From: Nothophaeocryptopus gaeumannii
Taxonomy: Eukaryota; Ascomycota; Dothideomycetes; Mycosphaerellales; Mycosphaerellaceae
Direction: 5' to 3'
Length of the DNA stretch: 64,000 bases
Assembly: GCA_031771865.1 (NCBI GenBank)
Contig: JASISA010000042.1
Span: forward strand, 985,501 to 1,049,500
Shown: positions 54,167 to 63,015 of the stretch, piece after piece
Layout of the letters: each line of letters opens with the position of its first letter
Numbering within the stretch: the first letter of the stretch is position 1
The notes under the pieces: generated by a model
Databases searched by the model: none
The model's input: the letters and a program-made list of their open reading frames with translations, nothing else
Told to the model about the DNA's origin: nothing
Made by a program: the position numbers and the translations under genes

Positions 54167-55436
54167 CTATTTATTCTTCGTCCGCCTCTTTCTCGTCTCG
54201 CCGTTCGCATTCGGCGCAGTGGCAGACTGCAAAGCCGCGGTGGCCTCGTCTTCCCGCTCTTGATCACCAATCAATTCGTACGCGATCTGGTCTTGTGTTC
54301 GGTAATTGATGAGTTTGCCGAGAGATTGGTTGTAGAGGTAGACGGGCAGGCGGACGAGGACGGTGTCGGAGATGCCAGGTGGTGGGACTTCGTCGGGCTA
54401 GAAGGATGTTAGTGAGAGTAGGTTGAAGGACAAGGAGGGTTGGACTCACGTCTAAAAGGAATTCCTGCGTATCGCCCTCTTCGGTGTCTTCTTCGAGGAA
54501 CACGTTACCGACGGAATCGACGATGAGGATCTTGCCATTCTCTGCAACAGTTCGCTTCTTCGCTCCCACGGGTCCAGAAGTGATCTCTGACTCTACGGGT
54601 GTCGAAATTCCGGAGTTCCTTGCCTTGTCTGCGGCTTTCTTGCTCTTGATAGGGTTCTTCCCTTCCTTCTTCTTTTGTCTTTCCATCTCTCGCTTTTGCT
54701 TTCGGTTCCATTGCATACTGTCTTCACCATCTCCGTTCGCTTGCTGAATTGGAGGGGATCCATTCATTGGTCCTCCTAGACCGGGTATCGCGCCAATGCC
54801 TCCCTCGTCACCCCATGCCATTCGTCGCGCATGCTTGATGTATCGTTCGACGAACTCGCGCTGTCGTTTCCAGCCAACGTAAAGTGCTGCGTAGTGGACT
54901 GCTCCTCCCCCGAAGATGAAGAGGCCGAAGAGCACAGACCCAAGGCCGGGTCGGAAGCGTTCGTAGTAGTAGCCTGTTCCTCTCCAGACTGGGAAGCCAT
55001 TGCGGAGGAAATGATCGTATCGGTCCCTTTCAGATCCACGGAGAACATTTGTTACCAGCGACAGTCTCTCGAAGCGGGCCGAGGCCTCCTTGTTGAATTT
55101 CTTGATCTCGGATTGTGATGGGCTCTTGTTCTTCTGCACGTGGACCTTCTTATCTCCCTTCTTGACAGGTGGTGGCTTGTTGTAACTCGCAATAAACGTG
55201 CTTCTCGCCTTGTCCGGATGTAGGGTTCGTGACAATCTTCGGTAAGCCTTGTTGATATCGTCTTGGTTGGCGTTCGGTCTAATGCCAAGGAAGGAGTAGA
55301 AGGTCGAATTTGAGCCTTCGGAGGCAAGCACTTCGTCGCGGAGTCGGAAAATCTCGTGGTCTTCTTTTGACCAGGCCGCCGCAAGCGCAATGAATGTGAC
55401 AAGCAGCAGAAGAGCTGCTCGGTGGAGGCCTATCAT
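54167..55436 (-). CDS. ERJ5: ER-membrane J-domain co-chaperone (Erj5-like)
   Basis: Two exons, 55436-54450 and 54397-54167, 405 aa. The 52-nt phase-0 intron (GTGAGT...CTTCTAG) joins EFLLD to PDEVPPPG. A signal peptide (LLLLVTFIALAAAW) is followed by a J domain with HPD at residues 73-75. A membrane segment (VLFGLFIFGGGAVHYAALYV) lies around residues 168-187, followed by a basic Lys/Glu-rich cytosolic tail. Erj5 stimulates the ATPase of Kar2/BiP and supports ER folding. The ATG at 55436 was chosen because it starts directly before the signal peptide. Confidence 0.9.
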
Positions 55437-56499
55437 GGCGGGGCTGGAGGTGCTGGAGGTGCAGGAAGATAGGCGCGTCAAGCAAGGCAGAGAGGAATTC
55501 CCGGCGAGGATTCTCCGCTCTACTCTGGCTGGCTTACCTCTAACAGCGCTGCAGGCTGATTCCGGAGTGAGGTGCAGTTGTGGAGACGTCTTTGCGTTGT
55601 TGAATGGAGGTCAAAAATTCCAGGGCTTTGTAGCGTGGAGGAGCCGAGACGGTCAGCACTTCGTACGTGGTCCCTTTCTATTGACGATTCCTCAGTGAGG
55701 ACAACAAAGCAACCCAAATTCTGAACGACTTGGGCTGCCACGCTGCAGCTCCTCCTGTCTGCAGCCTCCTGTGCTTCCAGCAATTCTAGGGAGCTTGTGC
55801 GTCGGTGGGGGCGGCAAGCGTAGTTTACCAGGCTTCTTGGGCTTGGAGATGCAGATTCTGGCTGCAGAAGGGGAGAGCTACAAGACCCTCGCCCGATGCT
55901 GATGCTGATGCCGGAGAATTCAGATGGAGCTCTTCTCCCTCACCGACACCTTTCGCGCTCTCTCTCTCCTCACTTCTTCATCTACTTCAACGTCCACTTG
56001 TCATGCTCTTTGAGTGAACTGGCCAGATCTCACTTTCACATGAACAGGGGGTTATTTAGGGCGTTCAGGGATGCGATCTCCATGATTTAAGCTCGCTGTG
56101 GCTCGTGCTGGTCCGGGCGTTCACTGGCCAGGATCAGGATCAGCCTTCCTTCCAACAAGTGTCAAGAAACTTTCCCCCCAAGACTCTCCCGAAACACGCA
56201 CCGAGAGGTCTCCTGTTCCAGAGAAGATCTCGCCTTCGAGGACCCCTTCAAACCCTTCAAAAGTCGCTCGCTCGCTGCATCGCTAATGTAAGCACGCTAC
56301 CTCCTCGTTCTGCAGCTTTCCGCTGGCTTCTCTGCATGCTGTGGACGCGTGCAGCTACAGCGGACGAGGCAGCGGCGAGGTCGAGGGCCACGGAAAGGGC
56401 GTTCATACTGATTCCAGTCTCAGATCGTCCGCTTCTACCCACAAACACCTTTGAGTGAGCACTTTGTCCTCCTTCGCTTCGACATCAACCACCAGCAAC
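55437..56499. promoter_or_regulatory. Divergent upstream region, ERJ5 / PRA1
   Basis: A 1063-bp gap between divergent start codons. Several short frames are open but none is convincing. Both promoters inferred by position. Confidence 0.45.
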
Positions 56500-57136
56500 A
56501 TGGCGCGCATCAACATCCCACTCGACGCTCTGACGAGCCGGCTGAAGTACGCATTACTGAAGAAGCCCAGCCTCTCTTTTCCATACTAACGCGACCGCTA
56601 CAGCCTGGGCGCCCGCTTCGACTCCGTTCGCTCGCAATCACTCGGCACGCGATTCGCAAACCTCCGTCCCATTTCCGAATTCCTCGATGTGAAGCGCATC
56701 TCGAAGCCCGCCGACTTTGCCATGGTCCAAAACCGCGTCAACTATAATCTGTCATACTTCAGCTCCAACTATGCCGCGCTCTTCGTCATGCTCAGCATCT
56801 ACAGCTTGCTGACGAATCTGCTGCTGTTCTTCGTGCTGGTTCTGATAATTGGAGGCATGTGGGGAATTGGAAAGCTCGAGGGAAGAGATCTGGATGTTGG
56901 GTTTGCTCGCGCGACCGTGAGTCAGCTCTACACTGGTCTGTTCGTGGTCGCAATCGTGAGTACAAGATGCCTCCAGGGTTAGAGACCCGCTAACGTCTGA
57001 ACAGCCACTTTTCTTCTGGGCATCACCTTTCTCCACCGTTCTCTGGCTCATCGGCGCATCCGGCGTCGCGATTCTGGGACACGCCGCATTCATGGAAAAA
57101 GACGTTGCAGCTAGTTTCTCCGAGGAGGCGGTCTAG
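56500..57136 (+). CDS. PRA1: PRA1-family prenylated Rab acceptor
   Basis: Three exons: 56500-56546, 56604-56955 and 57005-57136, 176 aa. Introns are 57 nt (GTACGC, branch ACTAAC, CTACAG) and 49 nt (GTGAGT...GAACAG). The protein has the PRA1 signature: RPISEFLDVKRISKP, then NRVNYNLSYFSSNYAAL. Paired hydrophobic hairpins follow (LSIYSLLTNLLLFFVLVLII; LYTGLFVVAIPLFFWASPFS and ILGHAAFM). PRA1/Yip3 proteins sit in Golgi/ER membranes and act on prenylated Rab GTPases in vesicle traffic. Confidence 0.95.
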
Positions 57137-57200
57137 GTGGTCGGCCGCGCAACACTCTTCGCCCTATGAAACGGGAAGACCGCCCGGAGCTCTCAGCGGG

Positions 57201-58508
57201 ATGGGACGAAGACATAGATCTCCGCAGGACTGGGAGCTTCGTGATCCACGCTTACTCGAGCTGGACAGCGAAGAAGACGATGGACAAGGCGTTATTTTGG
57301 ATCCGCATGCTTATTCTGCATCGCGACGGCACAGCGACAAACTGTATTTTGATGGGTACGATCTGGGACAGGATAGACGGAATAGAGCGGTAGTGTACGA
57401 TGATGGAGCATATTACGATGATATTTCAGAGGGAGACGAAGAACATGTGGCATATCAGAACGCGGTCAGGGGTAACAAGGATGATCTCTTGCTGCAGTCA
57501 GCTTTGGAACGGATTTCGCGGGCACGGCAGAAGGGGAAGACGAATATCAACCTGTCGCTGGACGAGATGGAGGCTCTTGAGCGCAGGAAATACCAGCAGC
57601 CGGAGCCGTCAGCCGCTCTGGCATCACCACCTGCTACTCCCGCGAAAACCAAGGTCAAAGCGAGCAGTCGAAACAGCAGCTCGACGAGTCTCAAATCACA
57701 GAAACAGCGGAAGGGTAGCTCTTCGAATATCTTTGGCTCGCCAGCAAAGACGAGCTCGAAAGCCAACTCCAAAGCAAAGGTCGAGAGAAAGGACTCGGGG
57801 GAGAAGGAACCTCCAGCTCCGAACCCTGGTCCTGGAGCCCCTGGCATAATGGTACCTGGTCCAAACGGAGTGCCGGTATGGACGCCGATTTCTTACTATC
57901 CCGGCCCGCCTAGTCCGGAGCTCGCAAGGGGTCAGCCACGATCTCGGTCTTCCTCTAAGCACAGCCGGCGCGAGTCCACGCCACCTGAACTACAACCCCT
58001 TGCGCCTCGCTTCTACAACACCCGACCAGATTCCTCAGGCTCAAACCGATCCATACCAGACGACGTGGACTGGTACCCTCCGCCACCAACGCGAAGTCGC
58101 TCGGCCTCGAACGCACAGTACAATGGATATCCGGACTACGACATGACACCGCCGATGCCTGCAGCGCATCAAGGACGGCGCAACGTCAGTGGTCCTGCGG
58201 CGGTTGCTCATCCTCCACCGCCTTATCCAGATGTACGGTATGCACAGCTGAGGAGAGCACCTGTCTCGTCCTCGCCGCTTGCAGCTCAACGGCAACCGCC
58301 GATGGGAAGTGGACTGCGCAGGGTCGAGACAAGTAGTAGCGAGAGCAGTGACGGGCAAGGTGTGCAAGTCGATATTGTGCCGGACGAGGCCGGTGGCTAT
58401 TCGATCAGACAATCTTCGCCTAGCACGCCTGCTGCCACTGCAACTGTGACTAGCACGCCTACGAAGGGTGGTAATGATGCGAGGAAGAGGAAGGGTGGTC
58501 GTCGATAG
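57201..58508 (+). CDS. Conserved fungal protein of unknown function, Pro/Ser-rich
   Basis: Single exon, 435 aa from the ATG at 57201, only 64 bp after the PRA1 stop. The N-terminus has WELRDPRLLELDSEEDDGQ, and a helical stretch near residues 90-130 reads LLLQSALERISRARQKGKTN and SLDEMEALERR. The rest is low-complexity Pro, Ser, Lys and Arg, ending in basic KRKGGRR. The short motif GVPVWTPISYYPGPPSPE may be conserved. The frame stays open upstream into PRA1 without an ATG, so an alternative start there is unlikely. No domain recognised. Confidence 0.75.
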   Translation: MGRRHRSPQDWELRDPRLLELDSEEDDGQGVILDPHAYSASRRHSDKLYFDGYDLGQDRRNRAVVYDDGAYYDDISEGDEEHVAYQNAVRGNKDDLLLQSALERISRARQKGKTNINLSLDEMEALERRKYQQPEPSAALASPPATPAKTKVKASSRNSSSTSLKSQKQRKGSSSNIFGSPAKTSSKANSKAKVERKDSGEKEPPAPNPGPGAPGIMVPGPNGVPVWTPISYYPGPPSPELARGQPRSRSSSKHSRRESTPPELQPLAPRFYNTRPDSSGSNRSIPDDVDWYPPPPTRSRSASNAQYNGYPDYDMTPPMPAAHQGRRNVSGPAAVAHPPPPYPDVRYAQLRRAPVSSSPLAAQRQPPMGSGLRRVETSSSESSDGQGVQVDIVPDEAGGYSIRQSSPSTPAATATVTSTPTKGGNDARKRKGGRR

Positions 58509-58803
58509 CTTCGATGGCTTGCTGGTGGAAGGAGAAAAGTAGATTCGCTTCTTGAATGATATCCCGACCTTTGTCTTCTTCAGCCGCTAGGCAATATTTG
58601 ATATTCACAGGCTTGACCTTTGACCTTTGAAGTGCTCTATCTTCGGGATCGTAACGAACGAAAGCTTGCGCTGATTTTGGCTTCCGGAACCGTTTCGATG
58701 TGCTTCGTGACGACGCGTATCGCGTGTCGCGTCTTCACTCCATCTGCCTTCTCAACCCTCAGTATCAGACACGATAAAGCACTCCGTGGCAACAGTCTCC
58801 ACG

Positions 58804-59355
58804 ATGACTAAATCAGAGATCCGCATCAACGTCAGCGTTCCCACTGTCACTGGTCCAGTCAATGTCTCGGTCGGCTACGACGTCGACCCATACGACCATC
58901 GTGAATACAGACTGGTAGCAGCGTCCAGGACGATCAAATCAATCATCGAAGAAACTACCGAGGCGGATGCCAAGAGACAGCGTGAGGCAGCGGCGCTTCA
59001 GAAGCACTTCGCCAACAAGCGCCGCCGCGAGGAGATCGAACCGACCAGGCGAGGCAACGAGGCTGTACGTTTCATTCTCAGAGGGGCTGGAGCACCAATA
59101 TATTTCAAATTGAGAGGGAACCAGATGATGCAAGAAGCGTTGAAGGGCTATGCTCAGACTAAGGCGATCGATCCTGTGCCATTGATCTTACTGCGGAATG
59201 GAAGGGTAATTGGCCCGGATGAGACTGCAGATGATGTGAGTTCTTGATTTAGCGATGGCATCGAGGCCCCTCAAACGCCCATGCACCTGCTAACGCCGGT
59301 ACAGATCGCGATTGAGGCTGAAGAAGAGTTGATCGTATTCACGCTTGCCCCATGA
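58804..59355 (+). CDS. SUMO-like / Rad60-SLD-type ubiquitin-fold protein B
   Basis: Two exons, 58804-59235 and 59305-59355, 160 aa. The 69-nt intron (GTGAGT, branch CTAAC, GGTACAG) is phase 0. It joins GPDETADD to IAIEAEEELIVFTLAP. The first 70 residues have a repeated strand pattern (INVSVPTVTGPVNVSVGYDV); a helical linker (RQREAAALQKHFANKRRREE) follows. The last 75 residues read VRFILRGAGAPIYFKLRGNQ and DPVPLILLRNGRVIGPDETA, a SUMO-like fold without C-terminal Gly-Gly. It resembles the protein at 47203-48075 in sequence, and its intron cuts at the equivalent place. It lies directly upstream of the RING-like gene at 59742. Confidence 0.72.
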
Positions 59356-59741
59356 GCTAGCGACAGTCACTGCTGAGATGTTGGCCAGCATTGTTCTGAT
59401 TTCAGCTTGACGAAGCCGGTTATCTCAGAAGTGTCGTCTTCCATACCGGTTTCGAGCGGCGTCCTGCGCCCCTATTGTTACTTTGTCTGGCCTAACAGAG
59501 CACAGAGACAATGCCATTACGCCGCAGCCGTCCTTTGTTGCCACGAAAAGAACAAAGAACGTGCTACTCGACACCCCAAGTCGACTACTTAAGTGTTTTG
59601 AATCCTCTGAGGTCTTCCTTCCTTCTTTCCCTGTCTACGCTTCTTACTGACTTCGAACGAGTAGACATTGCAGTACGATACCAAGACTTCTCGAAAGCAA
59701 CCTCATTCTCGAAGCGATATACCACCACACACTCCGACAAG
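59356..59741. other. Intergenic region before RING-like gene 4
   Basis: A 386-bp gap. The RING-like frame remains open upstream to an ATG at 59511, but that extension is featureless and is treated as 5' UTR. Confidence 0.5.
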
Positions 59742-60824
59742 ATGAGCACCGTTGAACTTCGAGAGTTCATCAACGACCTCGTCGAAATCCGACCTACACC
59801 CGGCGAGAAGTGCTCCACCTGTCGGCGGCCTCTAATCGATTCAGACGATCTCTGGTACAAAGACTACTCCTGCGCAACCCCTTGCAGCCATCACCACCAT
59901 TTCGAGTGCATCAAGAATCAGATCGCCGAGAATGACCAACGATGCCCAGTTGACAACTTGCCCTACTACTCAGGCGCTCCGGTGAAGCAACCCGCCGTGC
60001 CCTCGTCGCCACCGATTTCAGTGATGAGAGAATCAGACTATGTGACTGCAACCCGCTACGAACTCCGCTACCTAACCCTCCACAACATCCTCGACGAAAT
60101 GGGAGAGGCCGGTAAGTCGGACGACATGCAAGCCATCGCTCACAATATCGCTCAGTACGTCAACGGTAATGCTTTACGACTCACGAAACATTCGCAGTTC
60201 AAGGCTACCATTGACACGGAAGTACTTGCTTACCATGCGCAGCTGATGTTCAAATTCATCATCCGCTATGCTGCACTGAGAGGATTCCCACCGCCGAGAC
60301 ATATCAAGACGGCGAGGAATGCGCTGTTGCAAGTTTACCATAAGCTTGCGGAAGGGGAGAAAACTTGGGATGGTCAACGACTATCGTGGTTCGTACAGAC
60401 TCAACTTTACGATATCCTTCGCCAGCCAGAGTCCATGGGTAATGAGGTCGAGGACTACTTCCATACTTCAACTCCTGACTCGCCACGTATCGTCGACAAG
60501 AACTTCAAGCGGCTGCATTGGTTCTTGATTACGGTTTGTTGGAATGTGTGCGAGGGTGGGAGGGTATTCAACCTGTTGCCGCCTTCATCAGCGCCTGTAT
60601 CGACGCCGCCTGCGCCGAAGAAGGCTGCGCCTGTCTTCCAAGCCGAGTATAAGGATGAAAATGAGTCTGGGTCTGAGCCGGAGTCTGAGCCTGAGCCTGA
60701 GCTTGCAACTGGATTGCGGCAGAAGGTGAGGTCTTACTCACAGAGCTCACCTGCACGGAGGGCTTGTGATTTCATTGCGGCGAGGGCAGCGATGTTGACG
60801 AAGAAGGGTGGCAATGGTATGTAG
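59742..60824 (+). CDS. Degenerate-RING protein (family member 4)
   Basis: Single exon, 360 aa from the ATG at 59742 (MSTVELREF). Zinc-ligand-like residues appear as CSTCRRPL, then ATPCSHHHHFECI and CPVDNLPYY. The last ligand position is Asp instead of Cys, so the RING is atypical. The helical C-terminal region (YHAQLMFKFIIRYAALRG, then RLSWFVQTQLYDIL) resembles those at 61365-62078 and 39263-40114. Near the end lies an acidic Ser/Glu/Pro repeat (ESGSEPESEPEPE). The possible E3 function is inference and weaker here because of the altered ligand. Confidence 0.75.
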   Translation: MSTVELREFINDLVEIRPTPGEKCSTCRRPLIDSDDLWYKDYSCATPCSHHHHFECIKNQIAENDQRCPVDNLPYYSGAPVKQPAVPSSPPISVMRESDYVTATRYELRYLTLHNILDEMGEAGKSDDMQAIAHNIAQYVNGNALRLTKHSQFKATIDTEVLAYHAQLMFKFIIRYAALRGFPPPRHIKTARNALLQVYHKLAEGEKTWDGQRLSWFVQTQLYDILRQPESMGNEVEDYFHTSTPDSPRIVDKNFKRLHWFLITVCWNVCEGGRVFNLLPPSSAPVSTPPAPKKAAPVFQAEYKDENESGSEPESEPEPELATGLRQKVRSYSQSSPARRACDFIAARAAMLTKKGGNGM

Positions 60825-61364
60825 GTGTCTTTGTATCGATGATGAGTATTTGTTATCAGCTCTTGAAGCGATTATAATGGTGAGGTCTTACCTGTGGCAG
60901 ATTGTGGACAAACTCTCGATACAACACCACCACCAGCGTACCTTGACGCAAGCACAACTAGGGTATGTAACAAATGGAGGTATTCATTTCTTCAAGCATT
61001 CCTTTACTTAGTGTCCTTTGATTCTCAGATCCAAGCTAAGCTTCAAACATACGTTGAATAGCATTGATGGCGTATTCCATTGCTGAATCAGCATCATTCG
61101 GCGAAGACAAAGCACGGCCTGCAACAAAGGCCATTGGGCTCCCGAGATCAATGTCTATTGTCTGCGCACAATGCATTGATGAGTTGTCAGTACGGATATT
61201 AAAAGTCGTCTCAGATCTCCCTATCTCAGGCTTCTCACTTCGACTTCTCCCGCAGCCTCTTGGCAGCATACCCACAGGCAAGACTTACGGAGCGACACAC
61301 TCATTTAGCGTCCATCATTCGATCAGAACGCCCAATCGCTCTTCAAACACATTCTGCAGGCAAA
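60825..61364. other. Intergenic region
   Basis: A 540-bp gap. A minus-strand frame at 61036-61281 reads moderately protein-like (TIDIDLGSPMAFVAGRALSS) but has no further support. Nothing else seen. Confidence 0.45.
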
Positions 61365-62078
61365 ATGACTCCATTCGGTGAGAAACCCAACCCTCTGGCC
61401 TCGCACCCAGTCGATTCTGAGACCCTTGCCATCTTCAACGCACCTCCCCGTCTTACACTCTCTCTTCGACCTCCAACCAAACAAGAAGCGATCAACCGCG
61501 CCCTAGGCAAAGTCGCTAAGAAATTGCTGCAGGACAGCAACGATCAGGATACGCAGGATGTGGTCCTCTCCATAAACAATTTCGCTAACGGCATAGGTGG
61601 GCCGTTCGACACTGATGCTAAGTTCAGAGTCCCAAACGAGGGGATTGAAAAGCATGCCAACGCCATGACTGACTATCTCATCCAGTACGCATCCACCATC
61701 GGTCGACCGCTAACGGACGAGCAGGTAGCCGAATTGCAGCAGTGTCGTGGCTGGCTCGTCGAGCGACTCGTGTTTATAGGTGAGAAGCAGGATGTCTGGA
61801 AGGCGAGGAATCTGGAGGAGTACTTGGATTATCGATTGGGTCAAAAGGCTGGTTGTAGAACGAAGTTCTTGTATGAGGAAAGGTATAGGCAACTTTTGAG
61901 ATATTTGCTGACTGTCTGCGCCAACAGCGGTGCGGGAGAAGGATATAAAGATGATGATGGCGACATCGCCGTGTTCTTGAAGCCTTCAAAAGATGTTGGT
62001 CCAAGCGGTAAGCTACTCCCTCGAGGCGGGCCCTTGCAGCGGAGCAAGAGGTCATTGCATATCATCCAGGAAGGATGA
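61365..62078 (+). CDS. RING-less relative of the RING family (member 5)
   Basis: Single exon, 237 aa from the ATG at 61365. No cysteine-rich finger is present. The helical region (HANAMTDYLIQYASTIGRPL, then RGWLVERLVFIGEKQDVW and YRQLLRYLLTVCAN) aligns with the C-terminal half of the protein at 59742-60824. It therefore looks like a paralogue that lost the finger or was copied without it. If the helical part binds substrates or partners, it could act as a competitor of the RING-bearing relatives; that is inference. Confidence 0.65.
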   Translation: MTPFGEKPNPLASHPVDSETLAIFNAPPRLTLSLRPPTKQEAINRALGKVAKKLLQDSNDQDTQDVVLSINNFANGIGGPFDTDAKFRVPNEGIEKHANAMTDYLIQYASTIGRPLTDEQVAELQQCRGWLVERLVFIGEKQDVWKARNLEEYLDYRLGQKAGCRTKFLYEERYRQLLRYLLTVCANSGAGEGYKDDDGDIAVFLKPSKDVGPSGKLLPRGGPLQRSKRSLHIIQEG

Positions 62079-62564
62079 GCCACTTGAGGCCTTTGGCAAG
62101 CTCACGATTGACATGCGTGAACGAGGTACCAAGCTTACGCAGGGTTCGAATTCTTCCAGCAATTTCCTCAATGTATCTAGATGATTAGGTCGAAGTGACG
62201 CTCCCCGTACTCGTTCCCTCATGTTACCAGTCCGTTCAAAGGACAATGAATCGTGACCTTGCCCTCAGCGCCGCACCCTTCCGGTATATGAACCATATCC
62301 CCACGATCCCTAACCCACTCAGTCCAGCAAGGACACTCACTCCCTTTCCAATACCCAAATTATTATACAAAGATGAACGACAAAAGAAAATCGCAGCGAA
62401 CAAATTAGCCGAATACTCCAGGTATACCCTCATCAGATGCACACCGAGGCATTGCAGCATGATGAATGTGCGGGACGAAGTCGTTAGCTTGGTAATAACG
62501 TGTACTCTACCAAAGCACATGAACTCACTGACGAGCCCTATTCTAGTCATTAGTCTCGGGATCA
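62079..62564. other. Intergenic region, possibly with eroded transporter 5' part
   Basis: Short frames only. The MFS fragment that follows lacks its N-terminal two thirds. Sequence here may be its decayed remains, but no transporter motif can be read. Confidence 0.4.
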
Positions 62565-62918
62565 ATGTTCTCTTCCTCACTGCCCTTTGCATTTGCACAA
62601 AGATTGGGGACGAGCCCTCAGAAGCAGCAGGAGCTTGTATTCACACTTCTCATGGCATTCACATATGCCGCGTTCCTGGAATGTCCTGCGCTGGTGTATA
62701 GCTCAGAGCTCTTCTCCGGAGAGTGGCGTGCGTTTGGAGTTTCGACATCTATTTCGATCTCCTTCGTCGGCCAGATGTTCTTAACCGTGGCCGCACCAAC
62801 GGCTTTGAGCAGCATTAGACCCTACTTCTACGTCGTCTTCCTCGGCCTGACAGCTCTCCAATTCGTCGTTGCTATACCTTTTGTTTCCAAACGTAGGTTT
62901 GCCTCCACTAGCATGTGA
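62565..62918 (+). pseudogene. MFS sugar-transporter C-terminal fragment
   Basis: A 117-aa frame contains the C-terminal third of a hexose-transporter-like MFS protein: LVFTLLMAFTYAAFLECPAL, then VYSSELFSGEWRAFGVSTSI. The second corresponds to the (V/Y)VSEIFP..(W/L)RA motif between TM10 and TM11. The end is truncated: the usual PET(R/K)G motif is absent in this frame. A possible remnant (QTKGFTLK) can be read in another frame near 62940-62966. No N-terminal domain is found upstream, so this is a relic. Confidence 0.65.
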
Positions 62919-63015
62919 AGACCCGGCTGGTGACGAGTCTCAGACGAAGGGTTTCACATTGAAGTAGAAGCAATGGAATACCACCAACTGCAAGGACCCT
63001 TCGGGGCTGGAGTGC

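Noticed and set aside
59511..59741. 77-residue N-terminal extension of RING-like protein 4
   Set aside because: The extension is basic and featureless, and the zinc-binding region begins shortly after the later ATG at 59742.
61036..61281. Minus-strand frame with protein-like composition
   Set aside because: Only 81 codons, no recognisable family, overlaps the promoter of the gene at 61365; kept only as a note.
62131..62160. tRNA B-box-like sequence GGGTTCGAATTC
   Set aside because: No matching A box at the right distance and no acceptor-stem pairing could be found around it.
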